54,288 nt of DNA from an uncultured Lachnospiraceae bacterium. GTDB taxonomy: Bacteria; Bacillota; Clostridia; Lachnospirales; Lachnospiraceae. Position numbers and translations under genes: made by a program. The notes beneath the pieces were generated by a model that saw nothing but the letters and a program-made list of their open reading frames with translations, was not told the DNA's origin and made no database searches. Of the stretch, positions 31,609 to 41,932 are shown piece by piece (within the stretch, counting starts at the first letter, position 1; the number at the start of each line of letters is the position of its first letter). The stretch is from the NCBI GenBank assembly GCA_934437985.1, contig CAKSBI010000010.1, positions 1 to 54,288 on the forward strand. Direction: 5' to 3'.

Positions 31609-33518
31609 TGGCTGGTATTAATCTTCTTGATGATAATACGATTAATAAGATAGCTGCCGGTGAAGTTGTTGAAAAACCGGCAGCTGTTATTAAAGAGCTT
31701 GTTGAAAATTCTATAGATGCAGGCGGCAATGCAATAACGGTCGAGATAAAAAACGGCGGCCTCGACATGATGCGTATAACTGACAACGGCAGGGGGATTA
31801 CCCCTGATGATATAAAGCTTGCGTTCTGCCGTCATGCCACAAGTAAGATCCGTGACATAGATGACCTTTCAAGCCTTTCAAGCCTTGGTTTCAGGGGTGA
31901 GGCACTTGCGAGCATCGCAGCTGTCTCAAGGACTGAATGTGTAACCAAGGTTGATGCTTCGATCACAGGCGTCAGATATGAGATTGAGGGAGGCGTGGAA
32001 AAAAGCTGCCAGGAGGTCGGATGCCCGAATGGTACAACATTTGTTGTGCGTGATATTTTTTACAATACCCCGGCAAGAAGAAAGTTCCTTAAAACCCCGG
32101 CAACCGAAGGCAGCTACACGTCAGAGCTCGTGTCAAAGATAGCATTGTCACATCCGGAGGTTGCTTTCAGGTTTATTGCCAACGGACAGCTGAAGCTGAA
32201 TACTTCCGGCAATGGCAATCTGCGTGATGTTATCTACCGCATATATGGAAAAGACATAACAGACAATGTTATCAGGGTTGAGAGCGAAGCCAATAATATA
32301 AATGTATCAGGATATATAGGTAAACCGGTGGTTTCGCGTGGAAACAGGGGAATGATAAGCTGCTTTGTTAACGGAAGGTATATTAAAAGCCCGATACTTT
32401 TTAAAGCAGTCGAGGAAGGCTATAATGGATACATGATGCAGCATAAGTTCCCATTTGCCGTATTGATGATAGATATCGACCCGGGAAGCATGGATGTAAA
32501 TGTGCATCCGTCCAAGCAGGAGATACGCTTTAGTGAAAGTGATGTTGTATACTCAACTATATGCAATATAATAAAAGAGGCCTTAAAGAAAAATATATTT
32601 GTAGAGGAAACCGCAATTCCTGATGCACCCGGGAATATGTCCAGGCAGCATAAGGGTAATGCATTACGGAAGGAACTGCCGGCACGTAATGGCACTGCTT
32701 CCCCGAACCCGGGATATATAACGCATCCTGCTGCAGGGACACCTGTCCGTTCATCCGAAGCACTTGATGTTATTAAGAGTGTCAGTATGTCAGTTAATGA
32801 AAAAAGAGAAAAAGGTCCTGAACCCTTTGAGGTAAAAAGGCGTGAGACTGTAAATGATGCTTCTGTAGAATATCAGCCTCCGTCAAAACCGGTGCAGCCG
32901 TCGCTTTTTGAACATAAGGACATGAGGGATGAGCAAAAGAAAGATTTCAGGATTGCCGGCTGTGTATTTTCAACATACTGGATTGTGGAATATCATGATG
33001 AGATGTATATTATGGACCAGCATGCCGCACACGAAAAAGTATTGTATGAGAGATTATGTGAAAAGGTTAAGATAGGGGCAGTTGCAAGCCAGGGATTATT
33101 CCCGCCTGTCATTCTTACACTTACTCCGGCGGAAGCCCGTATCGTAAATGGACATTCTGAGGAATTGTCAAAGATGGGATTTGCCGTAGAGGAGTTTGGC
33201 GGTAATGAATACAAGGTAAGCAGTGTGCCGGCAGACCTTCCGGGGATTGGCTCAAAGAGTGTGTTAATGGACTGGATATCCATGCTTGTAGATGAATCCA
33301 CGCTCAAATCCACGGAAACAGCTTTTATGGAAAGGCTCGCAACGATGTCATGTAAGGCGGCGGTAAAGGGCGGCAGGCATATTACTGAGACAGAGGCGTG
33401 TTCGCTTGTGAAGCAGTTATTTGAGCTTGAGAATCCATTTCATTGTCCGCATGGACGCCCGACAATGATAAAGATGACAAAGTATGAACTTGAAAAAAAG
33501 TTTGGAAGAGTATTGTAA
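31608..33518 (+). CDS. mutL: DNA mismatch repair protein MutL
   Basis: A 636-residue GHKL ATPase. The N-terminal motifs are ENSIDAG, DNGRGI and GFRGEALASI. A poorly conserved linker spans about residues 340-440. The C-terminal dimerisation domain has an endonuclease-type DQHAAHEKVLYE and CPHGRPT motifs, so it probably nicks DNA itself, as expected for a bacterium lacking MutH. It overlaps mutS by one base. Confidence 0.97.
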   Translation: MAGINLLDDNTINKIAAGEVVEKPAAVIKELVENSIDAGGNAITVEIKNGGLDMMRITDNGRGITPDDIKLAFCRHATSKIRDIDDLSSLSSLGFRGEALASIAAVSRTECVTKVDASITGVRYEIEGGVEKSCQEVGCPNGTTFVVRDIFYNTPARRKFLKTPATEGSYTSELVSKIALSHPEVAFRFIANGQLKLNTSGNGNLRDVIYRIYGKDITDNVIRVESEANNINVSGYIGKPVVSRGNRGMISCFVNGRYIKSPILFKAVEEGYNGYMMQHKFPFAVLMIDIDPGSMDVNVHPSKQEIRFSESDVVYSTICNIIKEALKKNIFVEETAIPDAPGNMSRQHKGNALRKELPARNGTASPNPGYITHPAAGTPVRSSEALDVIKSVSMSVNEKREKGPEPFEVKRRETVNDASVEYQPPSKPVQPSLFEHKDMRDEQKKDFRIAGCVFSTYWIVEYHDEMYIMDQHAAHEKVLYERLCEKVKIGAVASQGLFPPVILTLTPAEARIVNGHSEELSKMGFAVEEFGGNEYKVSSVPADLPGIGSKSVLMDWISMLVDESTLKSTETAFMERLATMSCKAAVKGGRHITETEACSLVKQLFELENPFHCPHGRPTMIKMTKYELEKKFGRVL

Positions 33519-33528
33519 GGTGATGCAT

Positions 33529-34476
33529 ATGAATGGAAAATTGCCGCTTGTTGTGCTGACAGGGCCTACAGCCGTTGGCAAGACAAGCCTGTCAATAAGA
33601 CTGGCGCATGAAATCAGTGCTGAGATTATATCTGCGGATTCGATGCAGGTCTATAAAAGAATGGATATCGGAACTGCAAAAATCAGAAAAAAAGAGATGG
33701 ATGGCATAACCCATCACATGATCGATATTCTTGAACCGCAGGAAGATTTTAATGTGACAATGTTTGTCAGTATGGCATCAGAACTTGTTAAAAAAATAAC
33801 AGACAGAGGAAATATTCCGCTTATAACCGGCGGAACCGGATTTTATATCCAGGCATTGCTTAAGAATGTAATGTTTACAGAAGAAAAAGAAGATTCCTCT
33901 ATCAGGAGGGAACTTATGGAATATGCTGCTGCCAATGGTACTGAGGCACTGCATGATATGCTTGGCATGACCGATCCTGAATATGCCGCACAGGTTCATC
34001 CCAATAACATTAAAAGGGTGATAAGGGCCATAGAGTATTACCGCCAGACCGGCGATAAGTTTTCAGAACACAATAAAAGAGAAGCCCTCAGGGAATCTCC
34101 GTATAATTATGCGTATTTTGTGCTTAATGACAGTCGCAGCCACATATATGACAGGATCAACAAACGTGTTGATATAATGATGCAGGATGGTCTTGTTAAT
34201 GAAGTGGCTTCATTACTGGAGGAGGGCTGTACTACTGATATGGTTTCAATGCAGGGCTTAGGGTATAAGGAAATAATCGAATATATCCAGGGGAAATGTA
34301 CTCTTGATGAAGCAGTGGATAACCTTAAGCAGTCAACAAGGCATTTTGCAAAAAGGCAGCTTACATGGTTTAAACGTGAAAAAGATACAATCTGGTATGA
34401 TAAGTCACTGCTTACGGATGATGGGATAATAGATGCCATGAAAGCTGAACTTAAAAACAAGAATATAATCAGCTGA
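33529..34476 (+). CDS. miaA: tRNA dimethylallyltransferase
   Basis: A 315-residue enzyme adding an isopentenyl group to A37 of tRNAs reading UNN codons. GPTAVGKTSLS is the P-loop, then DSMQVYKRMDIGTAK and TGGTGFYIQA. The start is the ATG of MNGKLPLVV, 6 nt after an AAGGTG; an ATG two codons earlier is possible. It follows mutL by 10 bp, the common mutS-mutL-miaA order. Confidence 0.95.
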   Translation: MNGKLPLVVLTGPTAVGKTSLSIRLAHEISAEIISADSMQVYKRMDIGTAKIRKKEMDGITHHMIDILEPQEDFNVTMFVSMASELVKKITDRGNIPLITGGTGFYIQALLKNVMFTEEKEDSSIRRELMEYAAANGTEALHDMLGMTDPEYAAQVHPNNIKRVIRAIEYYRQTGDKFSEHNKREALRESPYNYAYFVLNDSRSHIYDRINKRVDIMMQDGLVNEVASLLEEGCTTDMVSMQGLGYKEIIEYIQGKCTLDEAVDNLKQSTRHFAKRQLTWFKREKDTIWYDKSLLTDDGIIDAMKAELKNKNIIS

Positions 34477-34523
34477 AATATAACAGATAAAATATAACAC
34501 AATATTATAATAAGGTGATAACA

Positions 34524-35822
34524 ATGAATGAGATAAAAAAACAGTATATTGCACTGGGGATATCAGAAAATGTCTATGACTACTGCGAAAATAAATGGAA
34601 TGGCTGCAGGGACAGATTTAAGGAGATTGACGATACTTCGGAGTACAATCAGATGAAGGTGCTTTCAGCCATGCAGCAGCACAGAATAAGCGACGCACAT
34701 CTTACAGGTTCAAATGGTTATGGGTATACAGATATTGGAAGGGATGCCCTTGAAGAGGTCTATGCATCAGTATTTCATACAGAGGATGCGCTTGTAAGAA
34801 GTCAGATCACATGCGGAACGCATGCGCTGACTGTTGCATTGTTTGGTAACCTGAGACCGGGTGATGAGCTTATATATGTTACAGGGAAGCCGTATGATAC
34901 GCTTGAAGGGATTATCGGAATAGATAAGACGAAGGAATGTCCGGGGTCACTCAGGGAATATGGTATAGAGTATAACCAGGTGGAGCTTCTTGGGGACGGA
35001 AGCTTTGATTTTGAGGGTATCAGAAATGCAATAAGTGATAAGACAAAGATCGTCGCAATACAACGTTCAAAAGGATATGCCGTAAGACCGACATTGTCGG
35101 TTGCCGGAATAAATGAATGTATAGATTATGTTAAGTCAATACGAAGTGATATAATAGTAATGGTTGACAACTGTTATGGTGAGTTTGTCGAGACAGTGGA
35201 GCCGTCTGATGTTGGTGCGGATATGTGCGTAGGCTCCCTGATCAAGAATCCGGGAGGCGGACTTGCACCGATGGGCGGCTATGTTGTCGGAACAAAGGCA
35301 TGTGTTGAAAATGCGTCATACCGTCTGACCGCACCGGCACTTGGAAAGGAAGTTGGTGCATCACTCGGGATCAACCAGAGCCTGTACCAGGGGTTGTTCC
35401 TTGCACCAATGGTAACGGCATCTGCAATAAAAGGGGCATTATTTGCGGCTTCAATATATGAAAGCCTTGGTTATAAATGTGTTCCGGATGCTGTTGAGCC
35501 AAGACATGATATAATACAGTCAGTTGCCTTTGGCAATCCGGAGGCTGTTATCGCATTCTGTGAGGGCATACAGGCTGCAGCACCGATAGACAGCCATGTA
35601 AGACCGGAACCGTATGCAATGCCGGGCTATCATAGTGACGTAATTATGGCTGCCGGGGCGTTTGTATCAGGATCCTCGATCGAGCTTAGTGCAGATGCAC
35701 CGATAGAACCGCCATATGCCGTATATTTTCAGGGCGGTTTAACATGGCAGCATGCAAAATTTGGTATTATGATGTCGCTTCAGAAGCTTTTTGATGCCGG
35801 AATTGTCAAATTATCTATATAA
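34524..35822 (+). CDS. PLP enzyme of the aluminium-resistance / methionine gamma-lyase-like family
   Basis: A 432-residue fold-type I PLP protein of the YnbB group. RSQITCGTHALTVALFGNLR forms the cofactor phosphate region, DNCYGEF carries the Asp that holds the pyridine nitrogen, and SLIKNPGGGLAPMGGY carries the Schiff-base Lys. The product is often labelled aluminium resistance protein or methionine gamma-lyase, but the real substrate is not established. It starts at ATG 34524 behind AAGGTG, 47 bp after miaA. Confidence 0.9.
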   Translation: MNEIKKQYIALGISENVYDYCENKWNGCRDRFKEIDDTSEYNQMKVLSAMQQHRISDAHLTGSNGYGYTDIGRDALEEVYASVFHTEDALVRSQITCGTHALTVALFGNLRPGDELIYVTGKPYDTLEGIIGIDKTKECPGSLREYGIEYNQVELLGDGSFDFEGIRNAISDKTKIVAIQRSKGYAVRPTLSVAGINECIDYVKSIRSDIIVMVDNCYGEFVETVEPSDVGADMCVGSLIKNPGGGLAPMGGYVVGTKACVENASYRLTAPALGKEVGASLGINQSLYQGLFLAPMVTASAIKGALFAASIYESLGYKCVPDAVEPRHDIIQSVAFGNPEAVIAFCEGIQAAAPIDSHVRPEPYAMPGYHSDVIMAAGAFVSGSSIELSADAPIEPPYAVYFQGGLTWQHAKFGIMMSLQKLFDAGIVKLSI

Positions 35823-35829
35823 ATCTTTG

Positions 35830-35858
35830 TATACAAATATAATTTACTATGATATAAT
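35830..35858 (+). promoter_or_regulatory. Candidate promoter of radC and the mre genes
   Basis: TATACA, 17 bp, TATAAT. A perfect -10 with a four-of-six -35, 66 bp before radC. Confidence 0.45.
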
Positions 35859-35924
35859 TCATGTGTTATAAAAGGTTTATGGTTGAATGTTGTCCTGTCA
35901 TCACGTATGTGAAAGGACAATGAT

Positions 35925-36617
35925 ATGGAGAAGAATGTAACTGTAAAAGAACTGCCGGACGCACTTCGGCCTTATGAGAGATGTGAACAGTATGGTGCCG
36001 GGGTATTATCAGATGCTGAGCTGTTATCTGTAATCATACGAAGTGGTACAATTAATGAGAAGTCAATTGATGTGGTGACACGCATACTTAACAGTAATGG
36101 CTGTGCCGGGCTGCTTAATCTTCACAGGATGTCTGTTGAGGAGCTTAAGCAGTTTAAGGGAATTGGCAGGGTGAAGGCAATACAGTTAAAATGTGTTGCA
36201 GAGCTCACCAAACGTATGACAAGAATTACAAGAGCCCTGGGTGAAAGCTTTACCACGCCTGAAAAGATCGCATGTTATTATATGGAGGAGCTGCGTAATC
36301 TTGACAGGGAGAATCTTGTTGTTGTGATGCTTGACGGTAAGTCAAGAAGGCTGAGTGACATTGTTATATCTGTTGGTTCGGTGAACTATTCTGTTGCGTC
36401 GTCCAGGGATATTTTTTATCAGGCGTTACGGCATGGTGCTGTCAGAATTGTGCTGCTGCATAACCATCCGAGCGGGGACCCTGCACCAAGCGCAGAAGAC
36501 CGGTATGTTACTGAGAGAATTAAGGATGGCGGCGAGCTTATCGGAATACCGCTTGTCGACCATATTATAATAGGTGATAACTGCTACTTCAGTATGAAGG
36601 AGTGTGGTTATCTGTAG
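35925..36617 (+). CDS. radC: RadC/JAB-domain protein
   Basis: A 230-residue protein. A helix-hairpin-helix part (LKQFKGIGRVKAIQLKCVAE) precedes a JAB/MPN metal site HNHPSGDPAPSAED. Despite the name, a DNA-repair role is not established. Proximity to mreB, 27 bp downstream, is common in Firmicutes. Confidence 0.93.
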   Translation: MEKNVTVKELPDALRPYERCEQYGAGVLSDAELLSVIIRSGTINEKSIDVVTRILNSNGCAGLLNLHRMSVEELKQFKGIGRVKAIQLKCVAELTKRMTRITRALGESFTTPEKIACYYMEELRNLDRENLVVVMLDGKSRRLSDIVISVGSVNYSVASSRDIFYQALRHGAVRIVLLHNHPSGDPAPSAEDRYVTERIKDGGELIGIPLVDHIIIGDNCYFSMKECGYL

Positions 36618-36644
36618 ATAAGTAATAACAGGAGGAATAATTAT

Positions 36645-37655
36645 ATGAACCGTAAGATTTTAGGTATTGATTTTGGTACAAGCAGTATTAAGATTGTAAG
36701 GGCAGGCCATGGTGTTGTTCTTGATGAAAAGAGTGTTATAGCTATATATAAGAAAACTGAGGTTCTTGCTGTAGGTGATGAAGCCTATGAGATGTATGAA
36801 AAGGCCCCGGTTAATATTAATGTATCATATCCTGTCAGGAATGGTGTTATCGCTGACCTCAGCAATATGAATATGATGATCAGTGAATTTCTTGCAAAGG
36901 TATCAGAAGGAAAGGTAAGACTTAAGGGATATGATTATTATATTGCTGTTCCAACAGATATAACCGAGGTTGAAAAAAGGTCATATTTTGATGTTATAAT
37001 ATCTACAAGGCTGAAGCCTAACCATATAAGGATGGTTGAAAAACCAATTGCAGATGCACTTGGCATGGGACTTGATATTCTTGAGTCAACAGGAGTCCTT
37101 ATGGTTGATTTTGGTGCTAATACCACAGAGATATCTATATTGTCGCTTGGCGGAATTATTTTCAGCAAGCTTATTCCTATAGGTGGTAACAATCTTGATG
37201 AGGATATAATTAATCTTGTTAAACGTAAGTATAATTTTGTTATTGGCTCCAAGACTGCAGAATCGATCAAGAAGGAACTAGGCTCTGCGATGAATGGTAC
37301 CGGTGACATGGTAGTGTTCGGACGTAATACGATATCAGGGCTTCCGGGAGAACTGTCAATTGAGGCATCGGAGGTCCATGATGCCATAGTTGAGGATCTT
37401 AATGCCATTATGGATAATATCAAAGTAATTCTTGAGAGGACACCGCCTGAGGTTTCCGCAGACATATACCGCAATGGATTATACCTTACGGGAGGTTCGT
37501 CAAGGCTTCATGACATCAGTGAATATATTGTCAATACAACCGGGCTTAAGGTTAATGTTGATGATGAACCGGAGAACACTGTTATTAACGGACTTAATAC
37601 TATTATAGAGAATCCGGGATATAAAAAACTTGTCTCTGATCTGATGGAAGGTTAA
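36645..37655 (+). CDS. mreB: Rod-shape protein MreB
   Basis: A 336-residue bacterial actin. The phosphate-1 loop GIDFGTSSIKI, phosphate-2 MVDFGANTTEISI and adenosine motif LTGGSSRL are visible. It forms membrane-bound filaments that steer the elongation machinery. It heads the mreB-mreC-mreD-mrdA group, with GGAGG before the ATG. Confidence 0.94.
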   Translation: MNRKILGIDFGTSSIKIVRAGHGVVLDEKSVIAIYKKTEVLAVGDEAYEMYEKAPVNINVSYPVRNGVIADLSNMNMMISEFLAKVSEGKVRLKGYDYYIAVPTDITEVEKRSYFDVIISTRLKPNHIRMVEKPIADALGMGLDILESTGVLMVDFGANTTEISILSLGGIIFSKLIPIGGNNLDEDIINLVKRKYNFVIGSKTAESIKKELGSAMNGTGDMVVFGRNTISGLPGELSIEASEVHDAIVEDLNAIMDNIKVILERTPPEVSADIYRNGLYLTGGSSRLHDISEYIVNTTGLKVNVDDEPENTVINGLNTIIENPGYKKLVSDLMEG

Positions 37656-37681
37656 GTTTGGGATAAAGGGGACCTGCTTTT

Positions 37682-38560
37682 ATGAAGGTTAATAAAAAAA
37701 GAAAATTTAACATATCGGCAAAAGCCATTCTTATAACATGTACAGTTATCTGTATCGTACTTATTGTCGTTTCATTCAAATATCAGGACAGTGTGAACTC
37801 AGTTAAAACATCTGTCGGTAATATTATGATGCCAATGCAGAAAAGTATTAACTCCATCGGGAGCTCGATATATTCTGTATTTGATGTATTGCAGTCGAAG
37901 CGCGGACTGCTTGATGATAATGCAAAGCTTAGGGACGAGCTTAACAGGGTAAAACAGGAGAATGCAACATTAATTACTGATAAAAATGAGCTGTCCAGTC
38001 TCAGGGAGTTATATAAGCTTGATGAGGGGTACAGCCAGTATCCCAAGGTTGCGGCAAGGGTTATAAGCCATGACGACAACAACTGGTACAATCTGTTCAC
38101 GATCGATAAGGGGTCTGATGAAGGCATTGAAAAGGATATGAATGTAATTGCCGGCAACGGACTTGTGGGAATAGTGTGTGAGGTAGGAAAGCATTATTCA
38201 AAGGTCAGGTCAATAATTGATGATAACAGCTATGTTAACGGCATGTTCGTAAGAACATCAGATACATGTGACATAAAAGGTAATCTCCAGACAATCAATG
38301 ATGGATATATAGAGGTTGAACGTATCAGTATCGATGCAGAGATAGAGGATGGATATGAACTGGTTACATCGTATGAGAGTGACAGGTTCCTTGAGGGGAT
38401 TCTTATAGGATATGTCAGTAATATTGAATCAGATTCTAACAATATGACTAAGAAGGCCAGGGTTACACCCGTAGTTGATTTTAACAGGCTGGATACGGTA
38501 CTTGTTATAATGCAGACAAAGGATTCAGGGGAATTAGAGGAGATGACTAAGTATGATTAG
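37682..38560 (+). CDS. mreC: Rod-shape protein MreC
   Basis: A 292-residue bitopic protein: one membrane segment at about 14-31, a coiled coil at about 70-110 (LRDELNRVKQENATLITDK) and an extracytoplasmic beta-barrel domain with GLVGIVCEVG. MreC links MreB to PBP2 and RodA. Its end overlaps mreD by 8 bp. Confidence 0.94.
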   Translation: MKVNKKRKFNISAKAILITCTVICIVLIVVSFKYQDSVNSVKTSVGNIMMPMQKSINSIGSSIYSVFDVLQSKRGLLDDNAKLRDELNRVKQENATLITDKNELSSLRELYKLDEGYSQYPKVAARVISHDDNNWYNLFTIDKGSDEGIEKDMNVIAGNGLVGIVCEVGKHYSKVRSIIDDNSYVNGMFVRTSDTCDIKGNLQTINDGYIEVERISIDAEIEDGYELVTSYESDRFLEGILIGYVSNIESDSNNMTKKARVTPVVDFNRLDTVLVIMQTKDSGELEEMTKYD

Positions 38561-39065
38561 AAGAGGTGTATGCACATTTGTATTGATTATAATATGTTAT
38601 GTGCTGCAGACAACTCTTTTCTGGCATTTAAGGCTTGCCGGTGTCGTTCCCAATCTTCTGATAGCACTTTCCGTATCATGCTCTTATCTTAATGGTCAGA
38701 AGCATGGTGTGATATGTGCATTTTTCTGCGGACTTATTTCAGATATGATATTTGGCTCAGTTATCGGACTTCATTCACTTATATATGTTATCGTCGGTTA
38801 TCTTGCCGGATACGGACATAATATATACCTTAAGAATAATTTTTCAATACCACTCATACTTATCGGGATAAGTGATCTTGTATATGGTGTACTTTATTAT
38901 GTATTTGAGTTCCTTTTGAGGGGAAGACTTGGTTTTGTATACTATCTGAATAGTGTTATACTTCCGGAAGTGTTGTACACTATGCTTGTTTCTATCGTAT
39001 TTTATAAGCTTTTTAATGTTATGTACAAGCTGGTGGCAAAGCCGGAGAGCAGGGAGGATTTCTGA
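38553..39065 (+). CDS. mreD: Rod-shape protein MreD
   Basis: A 170-residue protein with about five membrane segments and a typical MreD start (RGVCTFVLIIICYVLQTTLF). It works with MreB and MreC in the elongasome. It overlaps mreC by 8 bp and its stop directly abuts the TTG start of mrdA. Confidence 0.92.
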   Translation: MIRRGVCTFVLIIICYVLQTTLFWHLRLAGVVPNLLIALSVSCSYLNGQKHGVICAFFCGLISDMIFGSVIGLHSLIYVIVGYLAGYGHNIYLKNNFSIPLILIGISDLVYGVLYYVFEFLLRGRLGFVYYLNSVILPEVLYTMLVSIVFYKLFNVMYKLVAKPESREDF

Positions 39066-41918
39066 TTGCTTGATAATTTTCTTAGTTATTTAAAAAAGCT
39101 GTTCCAGTCAAGACTGGTGCCGATCGTAATAGTATATGTAGGACTTTTTGCTGTTCTTGTAATACGCATGTTCGGCCTGCAGATCGTCAAAGGTGATGAA
39201 TATGTGGATAAGAGCGTGGCAACCACAGAAAAACAGCGTGATATCAAAAGCTCGCGTGGAAAGATATATGATTGTAATGGCAAGCTGCTTGCATCAAACG
39301 AATTGTCATATTCTGTAATTATCGAAGATACAGGTGAAGTGACGGATAATGCCACGAAGAATTCAATGATATATGAAATGATCAGTATTATTAAGAAGAA
39401 TGGTGATAAGATAGACTTGGATTTCCCTATCAGGCTTAATAAAGACGGCCAGCCGGAATTTGCGGTAGATGACAGTGCTGTTTTACGTTTTAAAAGAGAT
39501 GCATATTTTCAAAAATCAATAGATGACCTTACTGAGGAACAATACAATTCAACAGCTGAAGAGATGTTTGAATATTTTAAATCAGATGTATCTGCCACAG
39601 GACCAAGATTTGATATAAGCGATGAATATTCTGCTGAGGATGCGCTTGAGATAATGAAGATAAGATATTCTATGCTTATTAACAGTAACACAAAATATAT
39701 CCCTGTTATTGTATCAGCGGGTGTTAAGGATTCTACTGTTGTATCCATCAAAGAAAACTGTGCTGATATGCCGGGAGTCAGTATCCGTGAAGATACGAAG
39801 AGGCTTTATTATGACAGTAAGTATTTTTCTAATATAATCGGTTATACAGGTCCGGTAACATCAGAAGATATGGACAGTATAAAGGAATCATACCCGGATT
39901 ATGATTATACTTTAAATGACCAGATAGGTAAGACCGGCATAGAATTGTCGATGGAGGAAAAGCTCCGTGGGTCCAAGGGCTCAGAGACACTTGTTATTGA
40001 CAATAACTCCAGGATAATAGAGCTTAAGAATAATAATGAGCCTGTGGCCGGCGATGATATTTACCTGACGATAGATGCGGACCTCCAGAAGGCATGTTAT
40101 GATATCCTTGAGAAGAAGCTTGCCGGCATACTGATATCAAAGATTAATAACAGCAATGATGCAGGAACAAAGGGAAAGTCTGCATCTGACATCAGGATAC
40201 CGATTTATGATGTCTTCAATTCATGTATTGCCAATAATATCATCAGCACAAAGCATTTTCAGAAGAAAAAAGCTTCATCTACTGAAAAGCTGGTGTATAA
40301 AAAATATCAGAGTACCAGGAAGAATATTTTAAAAAAACTGGATGCATATCTTGATGCCGGCAATAAAAAGCCTATGTCGTCTTTAAGTGATGAGTATACG
40401 GAGTATTTAAAATATGTTTATACATATTTGTCAGAAAATGGAGTGCTGATGACTGATAAGATTGATAAGAACAGTACTGAATACAAGAATTATGCTGAAG
40501 GTAAGATTAGTTTCAGCAAGTTTATTGAGTATGCGATCATTAATGGGGCGATCAGTTATGATAAGCTTGATGTTGGTGATGAATTTTATACAACAGATGA
40601 GTTATTCGGGGTTCTGAAAAATTATGTTATTGAGAGGCTCAAAACAAGTACTGCTTTCGGTAAGTTAATATACAAATATATGATCTACCAGTACAAGATC
40701 AGCGGTACTGAGATATGTATCCTTTTACTGGATCAGGGCGTTGTAAGTGACCGTGGCAGTCAGAGGGAAAAGCTTCTGTCAGGAGCAGTTTCGCCATATG
40801 TGTTTATAATTGATAAGCTAGAAAAGCTTGAATTAACTCCTGCAATGCTTGCCCTTGACCCGTGTTCAGGCTCAATTGTCCTTACAGATGTTAATACCGG
40901 GGATGTTAAGGCATATGTGACATATCCTACGTATGATAACAATAAGTTTGCCAATTCAATTGACTCAGATTATTATTATAATATGATGACCAGCGGTTCA
41001 TACCCGATGATGAACAGGCCTTCAATGCAGAAGACCGCACCGGGTTCTACATTTAAGATGGTCTCATCAACAGCTGCACTTGAAGAATATGGAATATTAA
41101 GCAGCCCGGGTGAGAAGATTCTGGATAAGCATGAGTTTAAGGAAGTGGATCCTTCACCAAAATGCTGGAGCAGAACTTCACATGGAAGAATTGATGTGAC
41201 GGATGCCCTGAAGCATTCGTGTAACTATTTCTTTTATGAAGTAGGATATAGGCTTGGTCTTACGTCTGATAAAACACTTAACAATAACAAGGGTCTTGAG
41301 ACATTGAAAAAATATGCATCAATGTATGGCCTGGATTCTGAGTCGGGTATTGAGCTACCGGAGCTTTCACCACAGATATCCGATACTGACTGTGTAAGGT
41401 CTGCCATCGGACAGGGTACTAACAGTTATACACCTGCCCAGCTTTCAAGATATGTGACAACAATTGCGAATTCCGGAACCTGCTATGACCTTACCCTTAT
41501 TGACAGAATCCATAATACAAAGAAGGATAAGGATGTTAATAATAAGCCAAAGGTCCACAGTAAGATGAGTGTATCCCAGAATACATGGAATCTTATTCAT
41601 TCAGGTATGCGTAAGGTTGTTACAGGAGGGTCTGTTGCTTCATTATTCAAGAAGGTTAATGTAGATGTTGCAGGTAAGACCGGTACTGCCCAGGAGAATG
41701 ATTCAAAACCCAACCATGCATTATTTGTATCATATGCACCATATGATAAGCCTGAGATATCCGTAACTACGGTAATTCCAAACGGATATACATCAGGTAA
41801 TGCAGCAGAGCTTGCAAGAGACATATATATATATTATTATGATAAAGATAAGAGAAGCTCTCTTCTTAAAAGTAAAGTACAAAAACCTGAGAATACTAGT
41901 CATGCATTTTCAGATTAA
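39066..41918 (+). CDS. mrdA: Penicillin-binding protein 2, transpeptidase with large insert
   Basis: A 950-residue class B PBP starting with TTG behind GGGAGGATT. A membrane anchor lies at about 18-40, followed by the pedestal domain. The transpeptidase motifs are STFK (S661), SCN (718-720) and KTGT (871-874). Between the LQKAC helix at about 339 and the strand at about 595 it has roughly 240 extra residues rich in Lys, Ser and Tyr, absent from standard 600-700-residue PBP2. It crosslinks side-wall peptidoglycan together with RodA, encoded 1.8 kb downstream. Confidence 0.93.
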   Translation: MLDNFLSYLKKLFQSRLVPIVIVYVGLFAVLVIRMFGLQIVKGDEYVDKSVATTEKQRDIKSSRGKIYDCNGKLLASNELSYSVIIEDTGEVTDNATKNSMIYEMISIIKKNGDKIDLDFPIRLNKDGQPEFAVDDSAVLRFKRDAYFQKSIDDLTEEQYNSTAEEMFEYFKSDVSATGPRFDISDEYSAEDALEIMKIRYSMLINSNTKYIPVIVSAGVKDSTVVSIKENCADMPGVSIREDTKRLYYDSKYFSNIIGYTGPVTSEDMDSIKESYPDYDYTLNDQIGKTGIELSMEEKLRGSKGSETLVIDNNSRIIELKNNNEPVAGDDIYLTIDADLQKACYDILEKKLAGILISKINNSNDAGTKGKSASDIRIPIYDVFNSCIANNIISTKHFQKKKASSTEKLVYKKYQSTRKNILKKLDAYLDAGNKKPMSSLSDEYTEYLKYVYTYLSENGVLMTDKIDKNSTEYKNYAEGKISFSKFIEYAIINGAISYDKLDVGDEFYTTDELFGVLKNYVIERLKTSTAFGKLIYKYMIYQYKISGTEICILLLDQGVVSDRGSQREKLLSGAVSPYVFIIDKLEKLELTPAMLALDPCSGSIVLTDVNTGDVKAYVTYPTYDNNKFANSIDSDYYYNMMTSGSYPMMNRPSMQKTAPGSTFKMVSSTAALEEYGILSSPGEKILDKHEFKEVDPSPKCWSRTSHGRIDVTDALKHSCNYFFYEVGYRLGLTSDKTLNNNKGLETLKKYASMYGLDSESGIELPELSPQISDTDCVRSAIGQGTNSYTPAQLSRYVTTIANSGTCYDLTLIDRIHNTKKDKDVNNKPKVHSKMSVSQNTWNLIHSGMRKVVTGGSVASLFKKVNVDVAGKTGTAQENDSKPNHALFVSYAPYDKPEISVTTVIPNGYTSGNAAELARDIYIYYYDKDKRSSLLKSKVQKPENTSHAFSD

Positions 41919-41932
41919 ATAAGGAGGTAACG

